This document shows, in pieces, positions 12,241 to 22,198 of a stretch of 64,000 nt of DNA (position 1 is the stretch's first letter; every line of letters starts with the position of its first letter). Position numbers and translations under genes: made by a program. A model generated the notes under the pieces. That model was not told the DNA's origin. It did no database searches and worked only from the letters and a program-made list of their open reading frames with translations. The DNA is taken from positions 496,001 to 560,000 of the forward strand of contig MU008173.1 in NCBI GenBank assembly GCA_010909165.1, written 5' to 3'. This DNA is from Anthoceros angustus. Lineage: Eukaryota; Streptophyta; Anthocerotopsida; Anthocerotales; Anthocerotaceae.

Positions 12241-13762
12241 ACGATTTTCCCTCACACTCTCACAATCCCTCACACACTCTCACAATCCCTCACGGCGCTC
12301 ATCTACCTGAACCTTTCCTAATGAACTCCCCTCACCCCCACGGGCCACATGACCTCCTTGGGCCACATCCTTGGGCCACAGACCCCTCCTTGGGCCACAT
12401 GACTCTCCTTGGTGGAATGAACACACAGTGGCGGTTGGGAAGGATCGGGAAAAAACCCGGTCGGTGCTTGGGCGATTCGCCTCGCCTCCCGCCACGCCTC
12501 GCCTCCCTCTCCCCAAAACCTCCACCTCTCTTGACTCGGCCACCACTCCTCCGCACCCCAGCGTGGAGCTTGGCCACCGCCTCGACCATCCAGGATCTTC
12601 CGGCCTTCTTGTGACGAAGGCGGTGCATCGAACGAGTTTGATGCCGATCGACGCCTCCAATCAACCTCGCGCATAGCTTCAACACACGGAAGTTCACACC
12701 GAAATTGTCTCCGAGAGACTCAAGGGTCTCTTATACATTCACCGTGGATTTCCACCACTCCTAGTGTCTAGAAAATATGGCCCACTACCACGAGCGCCCT
12801 ACCAATTCAGAAACTACAACCACGGGTCCTCAAAACATCCTATCCCTACCCCAAAAGAAGCCTCGCCTATGATGTCGCTCTCCTAAAATCAGCGCGCTCT
12901 GTTGCCGCTAGCCCCGCGGGGATGGGGTTCCCGCCTCGCCTCGCCACGCCTCGATCCGAGCGATTCTCCCCAAAACCTCCACCTCACCGCCTCAGCGCCT
13001 TCCCATGGGCGCTGCGCCTATACCCTAGGCCTTATTCCGCCTCATTGGACAACCACTGCAGTGCTCCTCCTCCACGCTCGCTCGCCGCCATTTCCTCGAT
13101 CACCACTTGGGGGTAGGCCCCGCCTCCTCTCGAAGAACCATCGTAAACGCCTGGCGGTCAAGATGTGCGCCCAATAGTTTCGCCTCTCCTCCGTGGACAA
13201 TCTCGGCCGGGCTGCCTTCCATTCCGTGGGATCGTATCCCCACCGCAGCCGCCTGCTTGACTTCCCCACCTCGGTTCCTCCTTCCGCGACGGTGGCTTAG
13301 CCACCGTGGTGGTAGTTTCCACGGTGGTGGCTTCCATCATGGTTGCCGTGGCTCGCCTTCTTCTTTGGCCACCTCTCTGACTCGGCCCTAGCTTCATCTC
13401 TCTCTCGCTATATCTCTCCGCCACTTCTTGAATTTCTCCAGGCGCCATTGCTCCATTTGTTCCCGGCTCGCGAGACCTCATCTTGAAGCTCCTCGATTGT
13501 GGCATGCGCCTTGACCTCGATTCACTAAGGCCTCCTGGGTGGACATGGCCTTAGCCTCTGCCTTGCATAGGGCCGATTCCTGCCTCAAGGCCCTCGCCAC
13601 CTTGTTCTCGCCTGTGCTCTCCAACTTCTCCTTGAGCAACTTTTCCTGGCCTGCACACTCGCCTGTGTGAGAGCCATGGCGCTGATCGAGGAGATCACTG
13701 CCTCGAGCCATGGTCAAGTCAAGGCCTCGATTCTCGAATGCCCCCGTGCCCATTCCTTCCAC
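12241..13762 (-). pseudogene. Gag N-terminal region of the full Ty3/gypsy copy (broken)
   Basis: It starts on the minus strand about 65 bp inside the primer-binding site with MEGMGTGAFENRG, then reads QEKLLKEKLESTGENKVARAL and AKAMSTQEALVNRG. After frame changes it gives SFKMRSREPGTNG and GEIQEVAERY. The charged heptad-like pattern suggests a coiled coil. It continues into an Arg/Gly/Thr-rich low-complexity part and the homologue of the window's left end (12,241-12,700 matches 1-431). Confidence 0.55.
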
Positions 13763-13830
13763 AACAATTCTCGTGACGCGACGGTGTCACCTGCCTCCAC
13801 TTCACCGGACGGTCGGAAATGTCGCCAAAA

Positions 13831-15396
13831 TGTTCCGAGTCTGACTTGGCTATCGAACTAACCCCTCTTCTTCTAGGGGTTGGTTTGCCACAATCTCCTC
13901 ATCCGCCTCCTCCCCTGGCGGCGACTCCTCCGTGACCGAGGGGCACAACTTGTCGCTTCCTTTATTTTCTCCTCCTTCACTGCTCGCCGCCGATTTCGAC
14001 TGGTGACCCTAGGTGTGGTGGGTTCCTCTCGCTGGCCGTCCTTCCTTCTTCGCCGACCCCTGCTCACTGCCGCCGCCCGCTTGCCTTGGAAACCTCCCAC
14101 CTTCTCCGAATCTTCTAGGGAAGCGCATTCCCAACTGGAATCCTTCCCTAATCTTCCTTACACTCCTCCTCCTCTACCTTGAGTTCCCTGACCGGTTTCC
14201 AGCTATGAAGGCGCATACGCTTCCAACTCCGCTAGACACCCTAATGCGAACACATGAATTAGAAAAGGTGAAATCAAGGAGGGCCGAGGGAAGGGAGAGC
14301 ACCGCCTCCTCATGTGCTCTTTCAAAGATCATCCGCCCCAATCGATTTGTGTACCTTTAACCACCTCATGAAGAAAGACCAGAAGTGATCCGCCATATGA
14401 TCCAACTTCCGATTCTCAGAAACACAAAATCCACTTGGCTAATCCCACCACTTGTGAACGAGTTGGCGAGTCACCCATCCATTGTTCACTCACTTCCCCA
14501 GTTTCATGAGCGCAGACAGCCCTCGTGGTCTTCTTTCTCCTGGGGTCAATTACCAAGCTTCCATCCTCCGATGCTTCTCGCCCATACATCGCCTCGAAAG
14601 AGTCCCAAATCCCGCCTCTTCCTCGCGTCTCCCTCTTGCAACTTGGTTCTCAATTGCCGCGACTCTTGCACCAATGTCATGTCAGAACACCATTTCATCT
14701 CCATAAATTCCACTCCTCGCACCAGTCCGCCTGCCTCACCTTCCAAAGGGTCCATGTTGGGCCACCGCATGGTGAAATTTCGGCCGCTCGGGCGCCATCT
14801 CTCTTTCTCCTTGTTTCTTCGTGAAAAGAACCCAATACTCCCGCAAACGCCGGGTCGAAAAGGGAACACCACCTCGCTGCCTCCTCCGCTTGCCACCGGG
14901 CGCCTTGCCTCGCCTCCTCTCCTCCTCCTCCTCCTCCTCTCCTCCTTCACTCTCACTTCCCCACCTCGGTTCCTCCTTCACTGCCTCCACTTCACCGGAC
15001 GGTCGAAAAGGGAACACCACCTCGCCACCGTGGTGGGCGGCTACCTCCCCACTGCAGCCCGCCCGACGCCTCGCCCACGCGGCCGGGTGTGTCCGTCTCT
15101 CGCTTGCGCCCGACCGCCGCGCTCTCCGCCACTAGGGTTGTAAACTCCCGGTCTCAGACGCCCCGCTTCTTCGCCACCGTGGTGGAACTGGCTACCTCCC
15201 CGCTTGATCTGCCAATCGGCGGTGTAGGCACCCCTAACATATATAGACACTTTCTTATTTCTAAAATCACCAAAACCCAAGGACTCTATCTCCGACCTAC
15301 CTATCCGGGGTCGAAAAACCTAAGGTTCAAAAACAAATTATTATCCCAAGGGCCAAGGACCATTCTCGTATAAAAGACCTTACCAGTTGATTCTCA
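13831..15396 (-). repeat. LTR of the Ty3/gypsy element (5' LTR of the full copy, 5'-truncated)
   Basis: Homologous to the LTR at 1,537-3,056 and ending at the same TG/CA border and PBS. It lacks about the first 60 bp, including the TGTGGAAGACC terminus. At 15,396 it fuses directly to the gag fragment of the neighbouring copy, so this junction is a recombination or deletion scar and not a clean LTR end. Confidence 0.65.
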
Positions 15397-15754
15397 AAGC
15401 ACTCGCTATATCTCTCCGCCACTTCTTGAATTTCTCCAGGCGCCATTGTTTCCATTTGTTCACAGGCTCATGAGACCTCATCTTGAAGCTCCTCGATTGT
15501 GGCATGCGCCTTGACCGATTCACTAAGGCCTCCTGGGTGGACATGGCCTTTAGCCGCCCCTGCCTTGCATAGGGCCGCCGCATTCCTGCCTCAAGGCCCT
15601 CGCCACCTTGTTCTCGCCTGTGCTCCAACTTCTCCTTGAGCAACTTTTCCTGGCTTACACACCAGTGTGAGAGCCATGGCCTCGAGGAGATCACTGCGTC
15701 GAGCCATGGCGAAGTCAAGGCCTGATTCGAATTGCCCCTGCCCATTCCTTCCAC
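15397..15754 (-). pseudogene. Truncated gag start of the upstream tandem copy
   Basis: Minus-strand reading MEGMGRGNSNQAL, QEKLLKEKLEHR and LKAMSTQEALVNRS matches the gag start of the full copy. It stops abruptly at 15,396, where LTR sequence resumes. Only about 0.36 kb of internal sequence is left between these two LTRs. Confidence 0.6.
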
Positions 15755-15807
15755 AACAATGACGCGGTGTCACTGCCTCCACTTCACCGGACGGTCGGTG
15801 AAATGTC

Positions 15808-17464
15808 GAGTTCTGCGGACTTGGCTATCGAACTAACCCCTCTTCTTCTAGGGGTTGGTTTGCCACAATCTCCTCATCCGCCCCAATCTCTCCTAGCGGC
15901 GACTCCTCCCGACCCGAGAGGGGCACAACTTGTCGCTTCCCTTTATTTTCTCCTCCTTCACTGCCTCGCCGGATTTCGACTGGTGACCCTAGGTGTGGTG
16001 GGTTCCTCTTCCCTTCCTTCTTCGCCGACCCCTGCTCGCCGCCGCCCGCTTGCCCTTGGAAACCTCCCACCTTCGTCCGAATCTTCTAGGGAAGCGCATT
16101 CCCAACCTGGAATCCTTCCCTAATCTTCCTTACACTCCTCCTCCTCTACCTTGAGTTCTCCCGGTTTCCAGCTATGAAGGCGCATACGCTTCCAACTCCG
16201 CTAGACACCCTAATGCGCGAACACATGAATTAGAAAAGGTGAAATCAAGGAGGGTCGAGGGAAGGGAGAGCAAATTCGCCTCCTCATGTGCTCTTTCAAA
16301 GATCATCCGCCCCAATCGATTTGAGTACCTTTAACCACCTCATGAAGAAAGACCAGGAAGTGGTCTGCCATATGATCCAACTTCCGATTCTGCAGGAAAC
16401 ACAAAATCCACTTGGCTAATCCCACCAGCTGCGCAGACACGAGTTGGCGAGTCACCCATCCATTGTTCACTCTCACTTCCCCAGGCTTCATGAGCGCAGC
16501 CGCTGCAGCTCTCAGGGTCTTCTTTCTCTGGGGGTCAATTACCAAGCTTCCATCCTCTGATGCTTCTCGCCCATACACTGCTCGAAAGAGTCCCAAATCC
16601 CAGTTTTGCGGCCTCTTCCTCGCCTCCTCTTGCAACTTGGTTCTCAATTGCGACTCTTGCACCAATGCCGGGTGAACACCATTTCATCTCCATAAATTCC
16701 ACCCAGCCTCGCACCAGTCGCCTGCCTCACCTTCCAAAGGGTCCATGTTGGGCCACCGCATGGTGGAAATTTCGGCCGCGCTGGGCGCCATCTCTCTTTC
16801 TCCTTGTTCTTCGTGAAAAGAACCCAACACTCCCGCAAACGCCGGTAAAAGGGAACACCACCTCGCTGCCTCCTCCGCTTGCGTTGGCGCTCTTGCCTCG
16901 TCTCTTTTCCTCCTTCACTGCCTCCTCCGCTTCTTGCCCTTGGAAACCTCCCACCTCGGTTCCTCCTTCCGCGACGGTGGCGGTTTAGCCACCGTGGTGG
17001 GCGGCTACCTCCCACCTCGGTTCCTCCTTCACTGCCTCCTCCGCTTGCCCTTGGAAACCTCCACCTCGCGGTCTTTGGGTGTGTCCGCCTCTTGCGCCCG
17101 ACTGCCGCCCACTCCGCCACTAGGGTTGTAAACTCCCCGGTCTCAGACGCCCCTGCTTCTTCGCCACCGTGGTGGAACTGCTACCTCCCCGCTTGATCGC
17201 GCTGTGGTGGTGTAGGCACCCCTAACATATATAGACACTTTCTTATTTCTAAAATCACCAAAACCTATCTCCGACCTACCTATCCGGGGTCGAAAAACCT
17301 AAGGTTCAAAAACAAATTATTATCCCAAGGGCCAAGGACCATTCTCGTATAAAAGACCTTACCCAGCGATTCTCAAAGCACTGCTATACAAACACTCTTA
17401 AAACAAAAAAAAATCGTGCATCCCTACACTTCAGAGAGGGCTAGAGTATATGTGGTCTTCCACA
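15808..17464 (-). repeat. LTR of the Ty3/gypsy element (outermost 5' LTR)
   Basis: Minus-strand start TGTGGAAGACCACATA at 17,464, identical in its first 15 bases to the LTR start at 3,056. Homology to the other LTRs stops sharply here and unique sequence begins at 17,465, so this is the outer edge of the array. At its inner end the PBS context is deleted (near 15,808). It contains the best preserved version of the LTR-borne open frame (16,303-16,665). Confidence 0.7.
16303..16665 (-). pseudogene. LTR-borne frame resembling the 'putative plant transposon protein' domain
   Basis: A 120-residue frame in the sense of the element reads LRTKLQEEARKRP, EVRVNNGWVTRQLVSAQL, KWILCFLQNRKLDHMADH and FLVFLHEVVKGTQIDWGGMI. 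The spacing (Trp ... FL..RL..H.. ... LL..I..G..I) resembles the conserved core of the plant domain known as Transposase_32 / putative plant transposon protein, often found in gag-like proteins of plant elements. Related broken frames lie at the same place in the other two LTRs (about 1,855-2,400 and 14,300-14,700). Domain assignment is by eye. Confidence 0.4.
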
Positions 17465-18788
17465 TAAAGTATCTTTCTCTTGGTGTTGATGCTGCCTTCT
17501 GCGCCCATGCGTGCCTCTCTCTGTTAACGCGAGTCATGAGTCATGAGCAAAGGACAGGGCCCGAGAGATCGATCAAGGTCCCGTGACGGACCCTAACGTG
17601 TGGTAGTGTGTGCGTGGAATAGCGACTAGGGACCCTTGCTCGTCTGCAGCAGCGCCCAATGCTGGACTAGATCGAACGCAGGAGCCGGAGGAACTCCGGG
17701 AGGGCGCGGCAGCCCTGGACGGAGAGGCGGCAGAGCGGCGGAGGAGGACGGACCACGTAGCCACCCGCGTTTTCCCAAGGACGATGAGTGTAGTGAGAGT
17801 GGTGAGAGGAACGGACTAGAGGGATGAGTGATTAACTTGAACGATACCTGACGCGAATGGGTCCTTAACGCTTGCAGCATCGCCGCCCCGCTTCGGTGAA
17901 CGCTATGGTAGTTAGGCGTAAAACGATGAATAGGTGTGTTGAGATTAACGGATACTAAGGGAGGTGAGAAACGATTGAAACGTGGCAAACGGAGCCTATC
18001 ATTCTCTTGGGAGCGGACCCCTTACTACAACGACACGGGATTGTGCGCGCCCGGCTGGCCATCAGCGAAAGTCGCGCCACAGCGGGTATGGAAAGTGGGT
18101 TTCAAACAACCCAAGGATGTGCTCCTCTTGAGTCTGCATCCATTCACATGATGAGAGAGGCACCCTTGGAAGGACAGCACCGAGCGCTGACGCTTGCGGC
18201 ACGGAGGGGGAGGCCACAAGACATACTTGGGCAGCCCAAGTAGTCTGGTCGAAGTCCTTGTGCATGTGCCCAATGTGTGTTTTCACCCCCTTATCGCCAC
18301 AGCACAACTAAGCACAAACTGGACAAGGAGTGTCCTTGAGGGTCAAAGAATTCGGAACCTGCTCTCTGCAATGGAGCGGCCCACACCTTCCCATTGCAGA
18401 GGGAAGATACTGTAGAGAGAGAACAAACGGCAGACATGAGCCTGAGAGTGTCAGGGCTGAGGAGGCACTGGTGACTGAGGACAAAGAGTCTGTGCCCTTT
18501 ACCAGACGTACAAAGTTTTAGCTCCGTATGGCGAACCCCAAGAGACTGGCAAAGAGAGAGATTTATAGTAGAATTGTAACAAAGCTCTAATGAAAAAGTA
18601 AAAAAAATAAAAAAGAAATAACAGATCAAAATAAAAAATTTTGTGGGAAAATGAAAAATGAAACGAGAGCTGAAAATCAATGCTACTTGTGAAAGCTCCC
18701 TATTAGCTGCATGTTGGGGACAAAGAGGTTGCATGTAAGTTCTCCTAGGAAGGAGCCTGCAATGTGTGGATGCTTAAGATCCCTGTCG
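17465..18788. other. Unique non-coding DNA flanking the retroelement block
   Basis: No frame has a recognisable domain. The + and - frames of 60-147 codons here overlap each other and look random. There is an A-rich stretch near 18,590-18,660. I see no tRNA or rRNA signature. Confidence 0.5.
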
Positions 18789-19120
18789 CACGAGGTAAGC
18801 ACTTGAATTCATATAAGCACTTCTCCGACAAACAACCAAACAAAACAAATCTAACACGCAAATATATAGGTGCAAACCAATAACAACAGGAGGGAGTAGC
18901 TCGCACATCGTGGCACAAACACACTCTCCCTACGAGAACAACATGCAAATTCCTCACACATCGCTCTCGGAGTCATAGCTTTGGCCTCCTCACAACACCT
19001 TTGTATTGCATATCTAGAGGACAAGCTATGATCTGAGCTTGTCCTCAATGGAAGCGTCTATATGTACTAGCTCTTCACATCGGGATATTCCTAAGATATC
19101 CTATTTGCATCAGCATATGC
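18789..19120. repeat. Dispersed ~330-bp repeat, copy A
   Basis: Same-orientation match to 21,199-21,527 with shared blocks such as GGTGCAAACCAAT, AACAAATCT and AGTCATAGCTTTG. Identity is moderate with many indels. The two copies lie on either side of the decayed Ty1/copia pol. They may be its LTR remnants, but copy B directly abuts readable pol, which argues for an independent insertion. Confidence 0.6.
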
Positions 19121-19128
19121 CGGAAATA

Positions 19129-19274
19129 TCCTAAGAATACACTATAATATGCAAGGAATATGCTAAAGCATATTACTTGAGCTTATCCACTTAGCTATTG
19201 TGTCCTAAGAATACACAATAATATGCAAGGAATATGCCAAAGCATATTACTTGAGCTTATCCACTTAGCTATTG
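19129..19274. repeat. Tandem duplication, 74-bp unit x 2
   Basis: Two adjacent copies start TCCTAAGAATACAC at 19,129 and 19,203 and differ at few positions (for example ATATGCTAAAG versus ATATGCCAAAG). The sequence is AT-rich and non-coding. Confidence 0.9.
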
Positions 19275-19869
19275 CAAACCATGTTTAATTAACACTAATG
19301 AATGCTTAATTAACATAAGCACCTTACATTAATTAACACTAATTACTTATTTAAATATAAGTGATTAGATTAATTACTGCTAATCAAACACTAAACCCAA
19401 GTGCATAGATTAGTATCACACGGCATGACATCCCCGAGATAGCAGCTGCGGAGATGATGCGAACATACTAGATATGAGAGGCCGAGCTCTCAAATCTTTG
19501 ATTGCTTCTTGACACATTGCTTTAAGCATTGTGGAGGGCTAGCTTAGAGGAGAGCTAGATGAGAGCTTTGTCGTGAGTCAAGGACAATAGTTAAAAGGGT
19601 GTTGATAGCCAAACTACTATGTGAGTAAGTGAAGAAGAGCAGCACTAGAGGCTGATCTGCGACTTGTCAGAGGTCTGCAGGCTAATTGGAGGCCTAATTT
19701 TGTATCTTGTGTGAAATTGCTCTAAGAGATTGTGCATACTTTGCGTCAGGGATGAATATGTGCGATCCTAGGATGTTGAGAAGTCATCACTTGTCGCTTC
19801 TTTACTGGCTGGTAGTAAGGGGCGTTATTAGAACAGTGAATTGCTACTTAATTCTCTTCGCAAGAAGAG

Positions 19870-21200
19870 AAGACTCCTCGGGGGCATTAAGAAATCTTAA
19901 GCATTGTAAAAGGTACTCAGTCTTTGTTGTAGATAATGTGATGTCTGAAGCTCAGAGCACCAGCTTACCAGCCGGTTCCCTATGGAAGATTGTAAACATA
20001 TGTAGAAGTAGAATGCTTGGTATGGCTAAAGGATCATCATCTCCCCAATCAGAATAAGAATAACCAACCAGCCAGATCCTTGAACTTACAACAATCCCAT
20101 AACATAAACCATGATTACTAATACCATGAAGATACTACAAAATATCCTTAACTATTTGTCAATGATGCGTCTCATGATTACTAGCATAGCGTCTAATCGC
20201 TTTGACAACATAAGCTATATCCGATTACGCAGCGGTCATAACATATATCAGCAATTCCTTGCAGCCTGATTCTAAACTTTCACACAAGAGGAACTTGATG
20301 AACATCAAGCTCGTCCTTTAACAGTAGGAACAATAATTACACCAACTTCAGATAGCACAGTAGAGTACTGAAATGTCTATAGTGTTCCACATGAAACTTA
20401 TGGAGAAAATCTAAAACATAGTAATATGTCAAAAAAGCTATAGTAATCGACGGGTATATCCGATTGCGCAGCGGTCATAACATATATCAGTAATTCCTTG
20501 GAGCCTGATTCTAAACTTTCACACAAGAGGAACTTGATGAACATCAAGCTCGTCCTTTAACAGTAGGAACAATAATTACACCAACTTCAGATAGCACAGT
20601 AGAGTACTGAAATGTCTATAGTGTTCCATATGAAACTTATGGAGAAAATCTAAAACATATTAATATGTCAAAAAAGCTATAGTAATCGACGGGATCGATC
20701 ATTTAAAACTTCAATACCAAGGCAATATTATAGCTCTTCAAAATTCTTCATTTCAAATGTCTCATTGTAGACACTGCTTAGTTTTCTTTAACAATGTCAA
20801 GCTATTTGAGAACTTTATAAGATCAGCAACATGGAATGCAATATAAACAAATATTGACTCCCGAGTTAGCAAATACGTACTAGAACCAACTCTATTATGC
20901 AAAAACCCTTCTACCTAAAGTAAATATGCAACAGCGAATTCCTTAAATGAGGAATTGGCTTTAAGCCATATAATGAGTTCTTTCAACGACAGACCATGCT
21001 TTCCAAGGTTCCCGGAAACAAAAGAACCCCATGGCTGCTCCATATAGACTTCATCTTCTAGTGCTCCACAAAGAATCGTCCCTCATCAATCTTAACCTCT
21101 ATATGATGAATGACCCACTTATGCCAGGCAGCTGATACGACGAGTCTAAGAATGGAATTAATTTTTGTGCTAGAAGCAAATATATCATTATAGTAACCAT
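19870..21200 (-). pseudogene. Decayed Ty1/copia reverse transcriptase / RNase H
   Basis: In shifting minus-strand frames, 21,190 to about 20,950 reads KINSILRLVVSAAWHKWVIH, LESMVCR and KNSLYGLKPIPH, the copia RT segment around the 'SLYGLKQ' motif. Near 20,240-20,060 it reads SDIAYVVKAIRRYASNHET and GISNHGLCYG, then LVGYSDSDWGDDDP, the start of copia RNase H. Multiple stops break it. The segment before SDIAYVV is duplicated (239-bp repeat). A recognisable copia protease or integrase is absent. Confidence 0.8.
20216..20693. repeat. Tandem duplication, 239-bp unit x 2, inside the copia remnant
   Basis: Copies at 20,216-20,454 and 20,455-20,693 start TATATCCGATT and end GTAATCGACGG. They differ at only a few bases, so the duplication is much younger than the decay of the surrounding pol. 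Confidence 0.92.
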
Positions 21201-21527
21201 GTGGCACGAGGTAAAAACTTGCATTCGCATGAGCACTTCCTCTATGGACAACCAAACAAAACAAATCTCTGCAAATATAGGTGCAAACCAATGCGCAAAA
21301 AAGAATAGGTGAGAAAAGCTCGCCCCTCGTGGCACAAATACGAGAACATCACGCAAATCCCTCACACATTTCTCTCGAAGTCATAGCTTTGACCTCCTCA
21401 CAATACCCTTGTATTGCATATGTAAAGACAAGCTACGTTCTGAGCCTGTCCTCTATGAAGAGTTTATGTATACTAGCCGTTGACATCGGCATATTCCTAA
21501 GTTATCTTATTGGTATCAACATGTGCC
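21199..21527. repeat. Dispersed ~330-bp repeat, copy B
   Basis: Partner of 18,789-19,120 in the same orientation. It ends exactly where readable minus-strand copia RT begins, so its border may mark an insertion point. Minus-strand frames within it carry no domain. Confidence 0.6.
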
Positions 21528-21597
21528 ACGGAGCCTAATACTTGCCACAACTATTGACTTGAAGTAAGAATCCGTCCAGGTTTGCCTTGCTACCTAA

Positions 21598-21772
21598 CAA
21601 AACACTATTGTTAGAAATTCTATTTTGTGAGAACTGTCACTAACCAAAAGCTAGCTAACGAAATACTATTGTGAGAAACTCAATTTTGTGAGAACTGTCA
21701 CTAACCAAAGCTAGTTAATGAAACACTGTTGTGAGAAACTCAATTTTGTGAGAACTGTCACTAACCAAAAGT
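21598..21772. repeat. Tandem array, ~60-bp unit x 3
   Basis: Three units share TTTTGTGAGAACTGTCACTA followed by ACCAAA. Starts are at about 21,598, 21,660 and 21,720. The array is 0.4 kb upstream of the DEAD-box helicase gene. Confidence 0.88.
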
Positions 21773-21868
21773 GTTATTGCATTTCGCTGAAGTTGGACCT
21801 GGGCTACTAACCTAGAGGCTGCAAGTCATCTCCTAATATGTAAACATCATAAGTCATTTAATAAAATA

Positions 21869-21962
21869 TACACCATAGAAGCCTATATATATGGTGTAGC
21901 CAAGAGACGTAGAAAAGTCATTCCACAATACATACACCATAGAAGCCTATATATGTGGTGTA
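21869..21962. repeat. Two tandem small hairpins upstream of the helicase gene
   Basis: Each about 30-bp unit has arms TACACCATA and TATGGTGTA around AGAAGCCTATATA; the second unit (21,933-21,962) has one arm mismatch. They lie 64 bp apart and 240-330 bp before the helicase start codon. They may be cis elements or tiny transposon remnants. Confidence 0.7.
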
Positions 21963-22198
21963 GCCGGAAAGGAAACTACAATGTATGGGAACTTTTAGCT
22001 GATGAGCCTTTGCAGGCGAAACTAGCTTACTTGCGAAGGCTAATCAGCTATAACTACAAGACAAATAGGGGAAAACCCAAGAAGAGAGAGGACTGGCCGC
22101 CTGGTTTCCGAGTACTGTGAACTTGTTCTCAGTCGTCTGCGGGTCCAAGTACTCTAGGTTTAGACGGGAGGCGCGGCTGGCTCTCTTCCAGCTCGGGG

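Larger units (their letters stand above)
1..17464 (-). mobile_element. Tandem, LTR-sharing array of decayed Ty3/gypsy retroelements
   Basis: Read on the minus strand, the block runs LTR (17,464-15,808), short gag fragment, second LTR lacking its first ~60 bp (15,396-13,831), one full internal region (13,830-3,057), third LTR (3,056-1,537) and a further gag start leaving the window. In the full internal region the order is gag, zinc-knuckle remnant, retropepsin D-T-G, reverse transcriptase, RNase H junction, integrase, then a polypurine tract directly before the third LTR. Integrase downstream of reverse transcriptase is the Ty3/gypsy order. Frameshifts and stops break every domain, so the element is dead. 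Shared LTRs suggest LTR-LTR recombination between tandem copies (inference). Confidence 0.8.

Noticed and set aside
1..17464. CRISPR-like or satellite interpretation of the repeated block
   Set aside because: Repeats are long, few, diverged and carry retroelement domains in order; there are no short spacers of uniform length.
18291..18734. 147-codon minus-strand frame
   Set aside because: Phe/Leu-rich product of an A-rich stretch; no motif or splice context.
18789..21527. Reading the ~330-bp repeats as an intact LTR pair of the copia element
   Set aside because: Copy B directly abuts mid-RT sequence instead of a primer site, so a clean LTR-internal-LTR structure is not supported.
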